A stretch of 64,000 nt of DNA from Pseudomonas siliginis. Its GTDB lineage: Bacteria; Pseudomonadota; Gammaproteobacteria; Pseudomonadales; Pseudomonadaceae. Shown piece after piece: positions 25,075-33,717 of this stretch. Below the pieces are notes generated by a model. That model saw nothing but the letters and a program-made list of their open reading frames with translations. It searched no databases and was not told the origin of the DNA. The stretch lies in assembly GCF_019145195.1 (NCBI RefSeq), contig NZ_JAHSTW010000013.1, positions 1 through 64,000 of the forward strand. Direction: 5' to 3'. Every line of letters starts with the position of its first letter. The first letter of the stretch is position 1. The position numbers were made by a program, and so were the translations under genes.

Positions 25075-25821
25075 GGTTTCCTCTTCATCAATAGTAATGA
25101 GGGTGCCCGGACCCTCCTTGAAGCTGTGCAGTACGCGCAGCGGAACGTTGTACTTGCCGGCGAATTCCACCGCACGGATCTGCAGCACCTTGGAACCGAG
25201 GCTGGCCATTTCCAGCATCTCTTCGAAGGTGATCTTGTCCAGACGCTGAGCAACCGGCACCACACGCGGGTCGGTGGTGTAGACACCGTCGACGTCGGTG
25301 TAGATCTGGCATTCATCCGCCTTCAAGGCCGCCGCCAGCGCCACGCCCGTGGTATCGGAACCGCCGCGACCGAGGGTGGTGATGTTGCCGTGCTCGTCGA
25401 CGCCCTGGAAACCGGCGACAACCACCACGCGACCGGCCTTCAGATCACCGCGAATCTTCTGGTCATCAATCTGCAAGATACGCGCTTTATTGTGCGCACT
25501 GTCAGTCAGGATCCGCACCTGATTGCCGGTGTACGACACCGCCGGCACACCGCGCTTGATCAGCGCCATGGCCAACAGGGCAATCGTCACCTGCTCACCG
25601 GTGGACACGATCACGTCCAGCTCGCGCGGAACCGGTTGCGCCTCGCCACTGATTTGCTTGGCCAGATCGATCAGACGGTTGGTTTCGCCGCTCATTGCAG
25701 ACAGCACAACCACCAGGTCATCGCCGGCATCGCGGAATTTCTTAACCTTGTCGGCGACCTGCTCGATTCTCTCGACAGTGCCGACCGAGGTGCCTCCAAA
25801 TTTCTGTACGATCAAAGCCAT
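24580..25821 (-). CDS. lysC: Aspartate kinase LysC
   Basis: This 413-residue enzyme phosphorylates aspartate, the first step to lysine, threonine and methionine. The kinase domain spans about residues 1-245 (VQKFGGTSVGTVERI and TTLGRGGSDTTGVALA). Two ACT domains for feedback control lie at about 265-405. I start at MALIVQKFGG; the longer frame adds seven residues. Inside the gene an ATG at residue 250 has a strong ribosome site, so a shorter beta subunit is probably made too. It is 90 bp downstream of alaS, with rsmA following. Confidence 0.96.
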   Translation of the reverse strand: MALIVQKFGGTSVGTVERIEQVADKVKKFRDAGDDLVVVLSAMSGETNRLIDLAKQISGEAQPVPRELDVIVSTGEQVTIALLAMALIKRGVPAVSYTGNQVRILTDSAHNKARILQIDDQKIRGDLKAGRVVVVAGFQGVDEHGNITTLGRGGSDTTGVALAAALKADECQIYTDVDGVYTTDPRVVPVAQRLDKITFEEMLEMASLGSKVLQIRAVEFAGKYNVPLRVLHSFKEGPGTLITIDEEETMEQPIISGIAFNRDEAKLTIRGVPDTPGVAFKILGPISAANIEVDMIVQNVAHDNTTDFTFTVHRNDYQAAQTVLENTAREIGAREVVGDTKIAKVSIVGVGMRSHAGVASRMFESLAKESINIQMISTSEIKVSVVIEEKYLELAVRALHTAFELDAPARQGE

Positions 25822-25911
25822 TTCAAAGCCGCCTCTGCCCATGAAGGGCGCCCAATAATCTTTCGAACAGTCGCCAGGCCCGCCACTAGACTGCGGGCCT
25901 GGCGAGCCGTC

Positions 25912-28527
25912 TTATAAAGCCTGCTCGACGAATGGAACGGTCAGCGCCAGTGCGCCATCCAGCGCAGCGGCATCGACACCACCGCCCTGCGCCATGTCCG
26001 GACGACCACCGCCCTTCCCGCCCACTGCCGCAGCAGCCTGTTTCATCAAATCACCGGCTTTGAGTTGGCCAGTCAGGTCCTTGGTTACGCCTGCAACCAG
26101 TACGACCTTTTCCTCATGGACACCGCCGAGCAGGATCACTGCGCGGCCGAGTTTGTTTTTCAGCTGATCGACCAGCGCCAGCAGCGCCTTGCCATCCTGA
26201 CCGTCCAGACGGGCGGCCAGCACCTTCACATCCTTGACGTCCACCGCCGAGGCCGACAGATCGTCGCCCGCCGCGCTGGCTGCCTTGGCCTGCAACTGCT
26301 CGAGTTGTTTCTCCAGCAGACGGTTGCGCTCCAGTACCGCCGAGAGCTTGTCGATCAGGTTGTCGCGGCTGCCCTTGACCAGGCTGGCCGCTTCCTTGAG
26401 TTGTTCTTCCGCCGCGTTCAAGTAGGCCAGCGCCGCAGCACCGGTGACTGCCTCGATACGACGCACGCCCGATGCCACACCGCCTTCGCTGATGATTTTC
26501 AGCAGGCCGATGTCGCCGGTACGGTTGGCGTGGATACCGCCGCACAGTTCAACCGAGAAGTCGCCCATGCTCAGCACGCGCACGCTGTCGCCGTACTTCT
26601 CGCCGAACAGCGCCATGGCGCCTTTGTTCTTCGCGGTTTCGATGTCGGTTTCTTCGGTTTCAACGGCGGAGTTCTTGCGAATCTCGGCGTTGACGATGTC
26701 TTCCAGCTGCTTGATCTGTTCTGGCTTGATCGCTTCGAAGTGGCTGAAGTCGAAACGCAGGCGCTGACTGTCGACCAGCGAACCTTTCTGCTGCACATGC
26801 TCACCGAGCACCTGACGCAGCGCGGCGTGCAGCAAGTGCGTAGCCGAGTGGTTCAGCGCGGTGGCGTGACGCACTTCGGCGTCGACGTGGGTTTCCACCG
26901 GTGCGCCAATGGTCAGACTGCCCGAGGCCAGCACGCCGTGGTGCAGGAATGCGCCGCCGGTCTTGGTGGTGTCGCGCACGTCGAAGCGGCTGCTGCCGGC
27001 CTGAATGAAACCGCAGTCGCCGATCTGGCCACCGGATTCGGCGTAGAACGGCGTCTGGTTGAGCACGATCACGCCTTCCTGACCTTCGCTCAGCACGTCG
27101 ACCGACTGACCATCCTTATAGATGGCAACGATTTTCGCCGAGCCGCTGGTGGCGGCGTAACCGGTGAACTCGGTGGCCACGTCGACCTTGACCAGGGTGT
27201 TGTAGTCCAGACCGAACGAGCTGGCCGAACGCGCGCGAACACGCTGCGCTTCCATTTCGCGCTCGAAGCCGGCTTCGTCGACGGTCAGGCCGCGTTCGCG
27301 AGCGATGTCGGCGGTCAGGTCCATCGGGAAACCGTAGGTGTCGTAGAGTTTGAACACCACGTCGCCTGGCACCACGGTGCCTTTGAGCTCGGCCAGATCC
27401 TGCTCGAGGATTTTCAGGCCGTGCTCCAGGGTCTTGGAGAATTGCTCTTCTTCAGCCTTGAGCACGCGCTCGATGTTGCTTTGCTGCTTCTTCAGTTCCG
27501 GGAAGGCTTCGCCCATTTCGGCGACCAGCGCCGCGACGATCTTGTAGAAGAAGCTGCCGCTGGCGCCAAGCTTGTTGCCGTGACGGCAGGCGCGACGGAT
27601 GATCCGGCGCAGCACGTAACCGCGACCTTCGTTGGACGGCAGCACGCCGTCGGCAATCAGGAAGCCGCAGGAACGGATGTGGTCGGAGACGACCTTGAGC
27701 GACGACTGATCGCCGTTTTCGCAGCCGATCGCTTCAGCCGAAGCCTTGAGCAGGTTCTTGAACAGGTCGATGTCGTAGTTGGAATTGACGTGCTGCATCA
27801 CCGCACTGATCCGCTCCAGGCCCATGCCGGTGTCCACCGACGGCGCTGGCAACGGATGCAACACGCCATCGGCGGTGCGGTTGAACTGCATGAACACGTT
27901 GTTCCAGATCTCGATGTAGCGGTCGCCATCTTCTTCCGGCGAGCCCGGCGGGCCGCCCCAGATGTGCTCGCCGTGATCGTAGAAAATCTCGGTGCACGGA
28001 CCGCACGGGCCGGTATCGCCCATGGTCCAGAAGTTGTCGGAAGCGTACGGCGCACCCTTGTTGTCGCCGATGCGGATCATGCGCTCGGCCGGCACGCCGA
28101 TTTTCTGTGTCCAGATGTCATACGCTTCGTCGTCGGTGGCGTACACAGTGACCCAGAGCTTTTCCTTCGGCAGCTTGAGCACGCCAGTGAGGAAGGTCCA
28201 GGCGAAGGTGATCGCGTCGTGCTTGAAATAGTCGCCGAAGCTGAAGTTACCGAGCATTTCGAAGAACGTGTGGTGACGCGCGGTATAACCGACGTTTTCC
28301 AGGTCACTGTTCTTGCCGCCGGCGCGCACGCATTTCTGGCTGCTGGTGGCACGGGTGTACGCACGTTTTTCCTGGCCCAGGAAGCAGTCCTTGAACTGGT
28401 TCATCCCCGCGTTGGTGAACAGCAGGGTTGGGTCGTTGCCCGGAATCAAAGAGCTGGAGGCTACACGGGTGTGGCCTTGCTCTTCGAAGAAGCGAAGGAA
28501 GGCTTCACGGATTTCTGCGCTTTTCAT
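25912..28527 (-). CDS. alaS: Alanyl-tRNA synthetase AlaS
   Basis: This 871-residue class II synthetase charges tRNA-Ala. Residues about 1-235 are the aminoacylation core, with FTNAGMNQFKDCFLG and RATSSQKCVRAGGKNSDLE. The editing domain has the zinc-binding HSATHLLH and CGGIHANRTGDIG motifs at about 560-670. A C-terminal dimerisation/DHHA1 region ends with GGGRPDMAQGGG. I start at MKSAEIREAF, the standard N-terminus, rather than 28593. It precedes lysC and rsmA as in other pseudomonads. Confidence 0.97.
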   Translation of the reverse strand: MKSAEIREAFLRFFEEQGHTRVASSSLIPGNDPTLLFTNAGMNQFKDCFLGQEKRAYTRATSSQKCVRAGGKNSDLENVGYTARHHTFFEMLGNFSFGDYFKHDAITFAWTFLTGVLKLPKEKLWVTVYATDDEAYDIWTQKIGVPAERMIRIGDNKGAPYASDNFWTMGDTGPCGPCTEIFYDHGEHIWGGPPGSPEEDGDRYIEIWNNVFMQFNRTADGVLHPLPAPSVDTGMGLERISAVMQHVNSNYDIDLFKNLLKASAEAIGCENGDQSSLKVVSDHIRSCGFLIADGVLPSNEGRGYVLRRIIRRACRHGNKLGASGSFFYKIVAALVAEMGEAFPELKKQQSNIERVLKAEEEQFSKTLEHGLKILEQDLAELKGTVVPGDVVFKLYDTYGFPMDLTADIARERGLTVDEAGFEREMEAQRVRARSASSFGLDYNTLVKVDVATEFTGYAATSGSAKIVAIYKDGQSVDVLSEGQEGVIVLNQTPFYAESGGQIGDCGFIQAGSSRFDVRDTTKTGGAFLHHGVLASGSLTIGAPVETHVDAEVRHATALNHSATHLLHAALRQVLGEHVQQKGSLVDSQRLRFDFSHFEAIKPEQIKQLEDIVNAEIRKNSAVETEETDIETAKNKGAMALFGEKYGDSVRVLSMGDFSVELCGGIHANRTGDIGLLKIISEGGVASGVRRIEAVTGAAALAYLNAAEEQLKEAASLVKGSRDNLIDKLSAVLERNRLLEKQLEQLQAKAASAAGDDLSASAVDVKDVKVLAARLDGQDGKALLALVDQLKNKLGRAVILLGGVHEEKVVLVAGVTKDLTGQLKAGDLMKQAAAAVGGKGGGRPDMAQGGGVDAAALDGALALTVPFVEQAL

Positions 28528-28673
28528 TAGGTTCTTCCACGGAGGCTGCGGCCAAAGGCCTGTTCGAAACGTCATGAGACGAAGCGACGGCAAAGGGCCG
28601 CATTATATCGGCCCTGCGCGCGGGGTACAGCGTGTTTATACGATAGAAACGGTCAATTGGACGGCTGACGCTG

Positions 28674-29678
28674 TCACTTGCGTGAAAACTCGACGAATGT
28701 CGCGATCACTTGCTCGATTTGCGCGCGGCTGACGTCCATGTGCGTGACCATGCGCAAGCGCGCAGCGGCGCTGAGCCTGATCCCGCGTTCGCCGGCAAAG
28801 TCCTTGAGTGCTGCGGCCCTGTCGCCCATTTGCACATAAACCATGTTGGTTTGCACGGGCTCGACGACGAAACCGGCCTCACGCAGACCATCGGCAAGTA
28901 ACTGTGCATTGGCATGGTCATCCGCCAGCCGTTCGACGTGATGATCCAGCGCGTACAAGCCTGCCGCCGCGAGCAACCCGGCCTGACGCATGCCGCCACC
29001 GACCATTTTGCGCAAACGCCGCGCCTTGCCGATCAGTTGCTCGGAGCCGCACAGCACCGAGCCGACCGGCGCGCCGAGGCCTTTGGACAGGCACACCGAC
29101 ACCGAATCGAAATGCTGGGTGATCTCGCGGGCGTCGACGCCAAGCTTGACCGCCGCGTTGTACAGCCGAGCGCCGTCCAGGTGCAATTGCAGGCCGTGTT
29201 CCTGAGTAAAGCGTCGCGCGCGCGCCAGATATTCCAGCGGCAGCACTTTGCCCTGCATGGTGTTTTCCAGCGCCAGCAAACGCGTGCGGGCGAAATGGAA
29301 ATCGTCCGGTTTGATCGCGGCGGCGACCTGATCCAGATCCAGGGAACCGTCGGCCTGCACCTCCAGCGGCTGCGGCTGAATCGAGCCGAGCACCGCCGCC
29401 CCGCCACCTTCGTACTTATAGGTGTGCGCCTGCTGACCGACAATGTATTCGTCGCCACGCTCGCAGTGCGCCATCAGGCCGAGCAGGTTGCTCATGGTTC
29501 CGGTCGGCACGAACAGCGCAGCGGCAAAGCCCAGGCGCTTGGCCAGTTCGGCCTCGAGGCGATTGACCGTCGGATCTTCGCCATACACATCGTCTCCGGT
29601 GTCCGCTGCGGTCATCGCATCGAGCATGGCGGGAGTCGGTTGGGTGACGGTGTCGCTGCGAAGATCGATAACGCTCAT
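28674..29678 (-). CDS. ltaE: Low-specificity L-threonine aldolase
   Basis: This 334-residue PLP enzyme (fold type I) splits L-threonine or L-allo-threonine to glycine and acetaldehyde. Lys199 in SVCLSKGLGAPVGS is the PLP-binding residue. DLRSDTVTQPTPAM at the N-terminus and HLDGARLYNAAV are family signatures. It sits alone between alaS and a REP doublet. Confidence 0.93.
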   Translation of the reverse strand: MSVIDLRSDTVTQPTPAMLDAMTAADTGDDVYGEDPTVNRLEAELAKRLGFAAALFVPTGTMSNLLGLMAHCERGDEYIVGQQAHTYKYEGGGAAVLGSIQPQPLEVQADGSLDLDQVAAAIKPDDFHFARTRLLALENTMQGKVLPLEYLARARRFTQEHGLQLHLDGARLYNAAVKLGVDAREITQHFDSVSVCLSKGLGAPVGSVLCGSEQLIGKARRLRKMVGGGMRQAGLLAAAGLYALDHHVERLADDHANAQLLADGLREAGFVVEPVQTNMVYVQMGDRAAALKDFAGERGIRLSAAARLRMVTHMDVSRAQIEQVIATFVEFSRK

Positions 29679-29800
29679 GAACCTGGCCTCTGGTCAGATG
29701 GGGAAATCCCTTTGTGAAGTGGGATTACTGCGGTCATGGCGCGGATTAATCAAGCCTTGAAGAAGGAAAAATCACCGTCCTCAGGAAAAAGCACAATCCA

Positions 29801-29890
29801 TGTGGGAGCGAGCCTGCTCGCGAAAGAGCAGTAACAGGCAGCATATTCGTTGAATGTGAAGCCGCTTTCGCGAGCAAGCTCGCTCCCACA
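29801..29890. repeat. REP doublet (REPIN-like), copy B
   Basis: TGTGGGAGCGAGCCTGCTCGCG and its inverse are separated by about 40 bp. It lies in the gap between ltaE and the FMN riboswitch. Confidence 0.9.
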
Positions 29891-29957
29891 GGTTCTGTGC
29901 AGGACCGAAAAATATGTGTTACAAACTGCGCGCTGCCCGAGATTGGGCGGCACAAAC

Positions 29958-30122
29958 GTTCTCAGGGCGGGGTGCAATTCCCCACCGGCGGTAATTGCGC
30001 GCAATGCGCATAGCCCGCGAGCGCTTGGCGTTGCACACGACTTGAGTCGGGTGCGTCGGCAAGGTCAGCAGACCCGGTGTGATTCCGGGGCCGACGGTCA
30101 TAGTCCGGATGAAGAGAGAACG
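29958..30122 (+). ncRNA. FMN riboswitch (RFN element)
   Basis: The canonical RFN landmarks occur in order: GTTCTCAGGGCGGGGTG, CCCCACCGGCGGTAA, AGCCCGCGAGCG, GTCAGCAGACCCGGTG, TTCCGGGGCCGACGGT and the closing AGTCCGGATGAAGAGAGAA. It lies about 107 bp upstream of ribH on the same strand. FMN binding should lower expression of that gene. Confidence 0.96.
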
Positions 30123-30228
30123 GGATCGACGCCAAAGGGCCGTCCGCGTGCACTCGTGCCTGCGTTCGCACCCTTGCATCCCTTTCGATTCATAACGCCC
30201 TGTTTTTCACACAAACAGGAGTCAGAAC

Positions 30229-30738
30229 ATGCAACCCACCGCTATCGACAGCAAAAGCAAACACCCACAGGGCGAGCGCATCGCGTTCATCCAGGCCTGC
30301 TGGCACAAGGAAATCGTCGACCAGAGCCGTAAAGGCTTCGTCGCTGAAATGCTGGTGCAGGGTTATCAGGAATCGGACATCGATTTCTTCGAAGTCGGCG
30401 GCGCTTTTGAGATGCCGCTGCACGCCAAGCTGCTGGCCAAGTCAGGCCGTTACGCCGGCATCGTCGCCGCCGCCCTGGTGGTGGACGGCGGCATTTACCG
30501 TCACGAGTTCGTAGCGCAATCGGTGGTCAGCGGCCTGATGCAGGTGCAGCTGGAAACCGAAGTGCCGGTGTTCTCGGTATCGCTGACCCCGCATCACTTC
30601 CATTCGGGCGAAGAGCACCAGAAGTTCTTCTTCGAGCACTTTGTGCACAAGGGTCAGGAAGCGGCGCGGACTTGCGCGGATACGCTGCAGAAAATTCGTG
30701 CGCTGCGTCGAACCGAGCCGCGCGCTGTAGCGGTCTGA
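30229..30738 (+). CDS. ribH: 6,7-dimethyl-8-ribityllumazine synthase, RibH2 type
   Basis: This 169-residue enzyme joins the butanone phosphate and the ribitylamino-pyrimidine to make lumazine, the riboflavin precursor. The sequence resembles the decameric RibH2 type of Brucella and rhizobia more than the usual 60-mer enzyme. FIQACWHKEIVDQSRKGFV, DGGIYRHEFVAQSVVSGLMQVQLETEVPV and SLTPHHFH are the basis. The FMN riboswitch directly upstream supports a role tied to flavin level. A general ribH is expected elsewhere in the genome. Confidence 0.9.
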   Translation: MQPTAIDSKSKHPQGERIAFIQACWHKEIVDQSRKGFVAEMLVQGYQESDIDFFEVGGAFEMPLHAKLLAKSGRYAGIVAAALVVDGGIYRHEFVAQSVVSGLMQVQLETEVPVFSVSLTPHHFHSGEEHQKFFFEHFVHKGQEAARTCADTLQKIRALRRTEPRAVAV

Positions 30739-30747
30739 TTCTTACAT

Positions 30748-30854
30748 GATCGTTCCCACGCTCTGCGTGGGAATGCCTCAATGGACGCTCTGCGTCCGCT
30801 GTTGGGACGCGGAGCGTCCCGGGCTGCATTCCCACGCGGAGCGTGGGAACGATC
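30748..30854. repeat. Nested palindromic repeat, family GATCGTTCCCACGC, copy 1
   Basis: A 107-bp palindrome has outer arms GATCGTTCCCACGCTCTGCG and its inverse, with an inner pair (GGACGCTCTGCGTCC and its partner). It lies between the convergent ribH and aruE genes, where it may serve as a terminator. Copy 2 is at 52714-52820. Confidence 0.88.
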
Positions 30855-30864
30855 ACAACCTGGG

Positions 30865-31872
30865 TCAGGCGAGGTTTTCGTCGGTGGTCGGGACGATCAG
30901 GATGCCGGCGCGCAGGCCGTTCTTGACCTTGGGGTTGGGGAATATGATTCGTGCGCCCTGCTCCTCGATCACCCAGCGGGTATTGGCCAGATCCTCCGCC
31001 AGCACATAACCCGGTTCCAGCTCCGAAAAGTTTTCGATGTCCGCCGGCAGGTTCAGGCGGAACGCATCGCTGTGCTTGATGATTTCCCGCGCCACGCTGA
31101 ACAGCTGCAAGCCGTCCAGCCCTTCTTCTGTCTCCGGCTCAGTGCCTTCGATGATCTGCTTCAGACGGGTTTCCAGCAGTGAAACGTTAACGCCGTCGTT
31201 CTGCCCGAACGGCCGCGCCTTGCCCAGTTCCAGGGTGAAAGCCTCGGCGTCGAGTTTGTCGTAGGTGTACGAACTGAAGACGATGGATGGCTTGTTCTGC
31301 AACAGCACTGCTTCCATGCCGGCGGCGCGCAGGCGCGCCAGTTCGCGACGGGAATGCTGGCGCCCTTCCTTCCACGGGTACAAGGCGAACTGTTCGATCT
31401 TCGACCCACGAATCGCGGTGTGCAGGTCGTAGTGCAGACGCTGGCGCTCGGGCTTGCTGAAGAAACTCGCCGCCAACCGTTCCAGCTCACAGGCGCGCAA
31501 CGCTTCCGAGCCGCTGCTTTGTTCGTGGCGGCCGTTGAACAGCCGATTGACATCCTGCTCGACGAAACGCTCGCCCTTGCGAATCGCTTCCGGGTTGCCG
31601 AACAGGAACAGAATGCGTGCGCGCGGCTTGAGATCGCCGCGTGCGATGTCGTGCAGCAGCCGATCAAGCAACTCGATCGGTGCCGTTTCGTTGCCATGGA
31701 TGCCTGCCGACAGCAGCAGGTCCAGGCCATTGTCGCGCGCTTCCGGGGGCCGCACTTCCAGCGCCCCTTCGCTCAACCAGCGCATGCGCACGCCTTCGAC
31801 AGTCAGTTGAGTCTTCTCCGCCGGTTCACGGCCGGCGAGGGTCAGTTCAAGCAGTTTGCCGAGGGCGAGCAT
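30865..31872 (-). CDS. aruE: Succinylglutamate desuccinylase AruE/AstE
   Basis: This 335-residue zinc hydrolase releases glutamate and succinate from N-succinylglutamate, the last step of the arginine succinyltransferase pathway. Zinc-site motifs are SAGIHGNETAPIELLD and YDLHTAIRG. RFVEQDVNRLFNGRH is the conserved substrate segment. It is the last gene of the aruCFGDBE run, 12 bp after the small His-tailed gene. Confidence 0.96.
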   Translation of the reverse strand: MLALGKLLELTLAGREPAEKTQLTVEGVRMRWLSEGALEVRPPEARDNGLDLLLSAGIHGNETAPIELLDRLLHDIARGDLKPRARILFLFGNPEAIRKGERFVEQDVNRLFNGRHEQSSGSEALRACELERLAASFFSKPERQRLHYDLHTAIRGSKIEQFALYPWKEGRQHSRRELARLRAAGMEAVLLQNKPSIVFSSYTYDKLDAEAFTLELGKARPFGQNDGVNVSLLETRLKQIIEGTEPETEEGLDGLQLFSVAREIIKHSDAFRLNLPADIENFSELEPGYVLAEDLANTRWVIEEQGARIIFPNPKVKNGLRAGILIVPTTDENLA

Positions 31873-31884
31873 AGAGCGGTTTCC

Positions 31885-32175
31885 TTAGTGGTCGTGGTTG
31901 CAATCCGGGCCGTGTACGTGAGCCTCGTCAGCGCCGAGGTCAGCCGGTTCCATTTCCAGTTGCAGACTTACCAGATTAGTCGCCAATGGGCGCAGCAGCA
32001 GGTTGGCGTACTCTTCGTCACCTTCCTCGACGTCCACGCCGATCAGCAGCTGGCCACGGCCGTCCTGCTGGATCCACAGCTCTTTGCCTTGCCACATCAC
32101 CGCGACGCGGGTGCACGAGGTTTGCAATTGCGTGCCGTCGGTGTCTTCAAGGATCAGCTGCAGGGAATCGCTCAT
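31885..32175 (-). CDS. Small conserved protein of the aru operon, His-rich tail
   Basis: This 96-residue protein has a beta-rich body (LQLILEDTDGTQLQTSCTRVAVMWQGKELWIQQDG). It ends in HVHGPDCNHDH, a cluster of four His and one Cys that could bind metal. I start it at MSDSLQL, after dropping twelve residues of the longer frame. A similar small gene lies between aruB and aruE in P. aeruginosa (sometimes called topoisomerase II, without support). Since AruE is a zinc enzyme, a metal-related role is conceivable but unproven. Confidence 0.7.
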   Translation of the reverse strand: MSDSLQLILEDTDGTQLQTSCTRVAVMWQGKELWIQQDGRGQLLIGVDVEEGDEEYANLLLRPLATNLVSLQLEMEPADLGADEAHVHGPDCNHDH

Positions 32176-32232
32176 GTTTTTACTCTCTTGGGGTGACACG
32201 CCGCGCGCCACGTTCAGGCAGCACGCTGGCGA

Positions 32233-33579
32233 TCAATTGATCTGGAAAGGATAAACCGCGCCCAGTTTAAGGATTTGCGTCAGTTCATCCAGTGCCGTCC
32301 GGCATTCAAGCAGCAACTGCGGGTCCGCTAGGTCGGTTTCGCTCAGGCGGTCGCGGTAGTGCTTTTCAACCCATGCGGTCAACGAACCGTACAACGGGGC
32401 CGTCATGATAACGCCTGGGTTGACCGCCGCCAGTTCGGTTTCATTCAGCGCCACACGCAGACGCAGGCACGCCGGGCCACCGCCGTTCTGCATGCTTTGC
32501 TTGAGATCGAAGACTTTCACTTCGCGGATCAGCCCGCCGGAGCTGGTCAGGCTTTGCAGATAAGCCCAGACGCGTTCGTTGGCCTGGCATTCCTGCGGCA
32601 CGATCAGCAGCATCGAGCCATCGGCACGCGACAGCAACTGGCTGTTGAACAGGTAGGAACGCACCGCGTCATCCACAGTGACCGCCGAACGCGGCACGCA
32701 AACAGACTGGAAGTTACCGCCGACCTTGGCCAGTTTGCCTTGCAGCTCGGCAAGCATCTTGTCGGTCTCGAGGAACGCGTCCTCGTGATAGAACAGCACT
32801 TCACCATTGCCCACGGCGATCACGTCGTTGTGGAACACGCCCTGATCGATGACGTTGGGATTCTGCTGCGCGTAGACCACGCCTTCGTCACGCAGACCGT
32901 GCAGACGCGCGACGGCTTGCGAGGCTTCGAGGGTCTGGCGTGCAGGGTATTTCTGCGGCGCCGGGAAACGGTTGTCGAACGCACTGCGGCCGAACACGAA
33001 AAACTCGACGCCCGCTTCGCCGTACTCACGGCAGAAACGCGTGTGGTTGGCCGCGCCTTCGTCGCCGAACTGCGCCACTGCCGGCAAAGCGGCGTGATGG
33101 GCGAAGTGCTGTTGATTGGCGAACATCGCGCCGAGCACGCGGCTGGTGGTCGGGTGTTCGATGCTGCGGTGGTATTTGCAATTGAGGTTGGCAGCGGTGA
33201 AGTGCACGCGGCCGTCAGCGGTGTCGGCACTTGGGCTGACCGTGGCGGCGTTGGCCACCCACATGCTCGACGCCGAGCAACTGGCGACCAGCAGCGGCAT
33301 CGCTTCCTTGGCGGCGCGCTCGATCACCTGCGCGTCAGTGCCACTGAAGCCCAGACGGCGCAGCGCGGCCACATCGGGACGCTCCTGCGGAGCCAGCACG
33401 CCTTGCTGAAAGCCCATGTCCATCAGCGCTTTCATTTTTGCCAGACCTTGCAGCGCCGCTTCCTTCGGATTCGAGGATTGCTGACTGTTGCTCTGCGAGG
33501 CGACGTTGCCGTAGGACAGACCACCGTAGTTATGGGTCGGCCCCACTAGACCGTCAAAATTGACTTCATAGGATTTCAT
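32233..33579 (-). CDS. aruB: N-succinylarginine dihydrolase AruB/AstB
   Basis: This 448-residue enzyme of the guanidino-group modifying fold converts N2-succinylarginine to succinylornithine, CO2 and two ammonia, the second step of the pathway. The opening EVNFDGLVGPTHNYGGLSYGN and the near-C-terminal MQNGGGPACLRLRVAL, carrying the catalytic cysteine, are diagnostic. It lies 138 bp after aruD, with a REP doublet between them. Confidence 0.97.
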   Translation of the reverse strand: MKSYEVNFDGLVGPTHNYGGLSYGNVASQSNSQQSSNPKEAALQGLAKMKALMDMGFQQGVLAPQERPDVAALRRLGFSGTDAQVIERAAKEAMPLLVASCSASSMWVANAATVSPSADTADGRVHFTAANLNCKYHRSIEHPTTSRVLGAMFANQQHFAHHAALPAVAQFGDEGAANHTRFCREYGEAGVEFFVFGRSAFDNRFPAPQKYPARQTLEASQAVARLHGLRDEGVVYAQQNPNVIDQGVFHNDVIAVGNGEVLFYHEDAFLETDKMLAELQGKLAKVGGNFQSVCVPRSAVTVDDAVRSYLFNSQLLSRADGSMLLIVPQECQANERVWAYLQSLTSSGGLIREVKVFDLKQSMQNGGGPACLRLRVALNETELAAVNPGVIMTAPLYGSLTAWVEKHYRDRLSETDLADPQLLLECRTALDELTQILKLGAVYPFQIN

Positions 33580-33646
33580 CAGCGAGGCTCCACGAGAATC
33601 TGTTGTTATAGGCTTCAGTAACTATTCTTTGCGACCGAGGCGCGGC

Positions 33647-33711
33647 CTTCGCGAGCAGGCTCGCTCCCACACTGGAATGCATTTCCCTGTGGGAGCGAGC
33701 CTGCTCGCGAA
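33647..33711. repeat. REP doublet (REPIN-like), copy C, inverted order
   Basis: TTCGCGAGCAGGCTCGCTCCCAC comes first, then GTGGGAGCGAGCCTGCTCGCGAA after about 20 bp. The arm order is opposite to copies A, B and D, and the spacer is shorter. It sits inside the aru operon between aruD and aruB. Confidence 0.9.
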
Positions 33712-33717
33712 TGGGCG

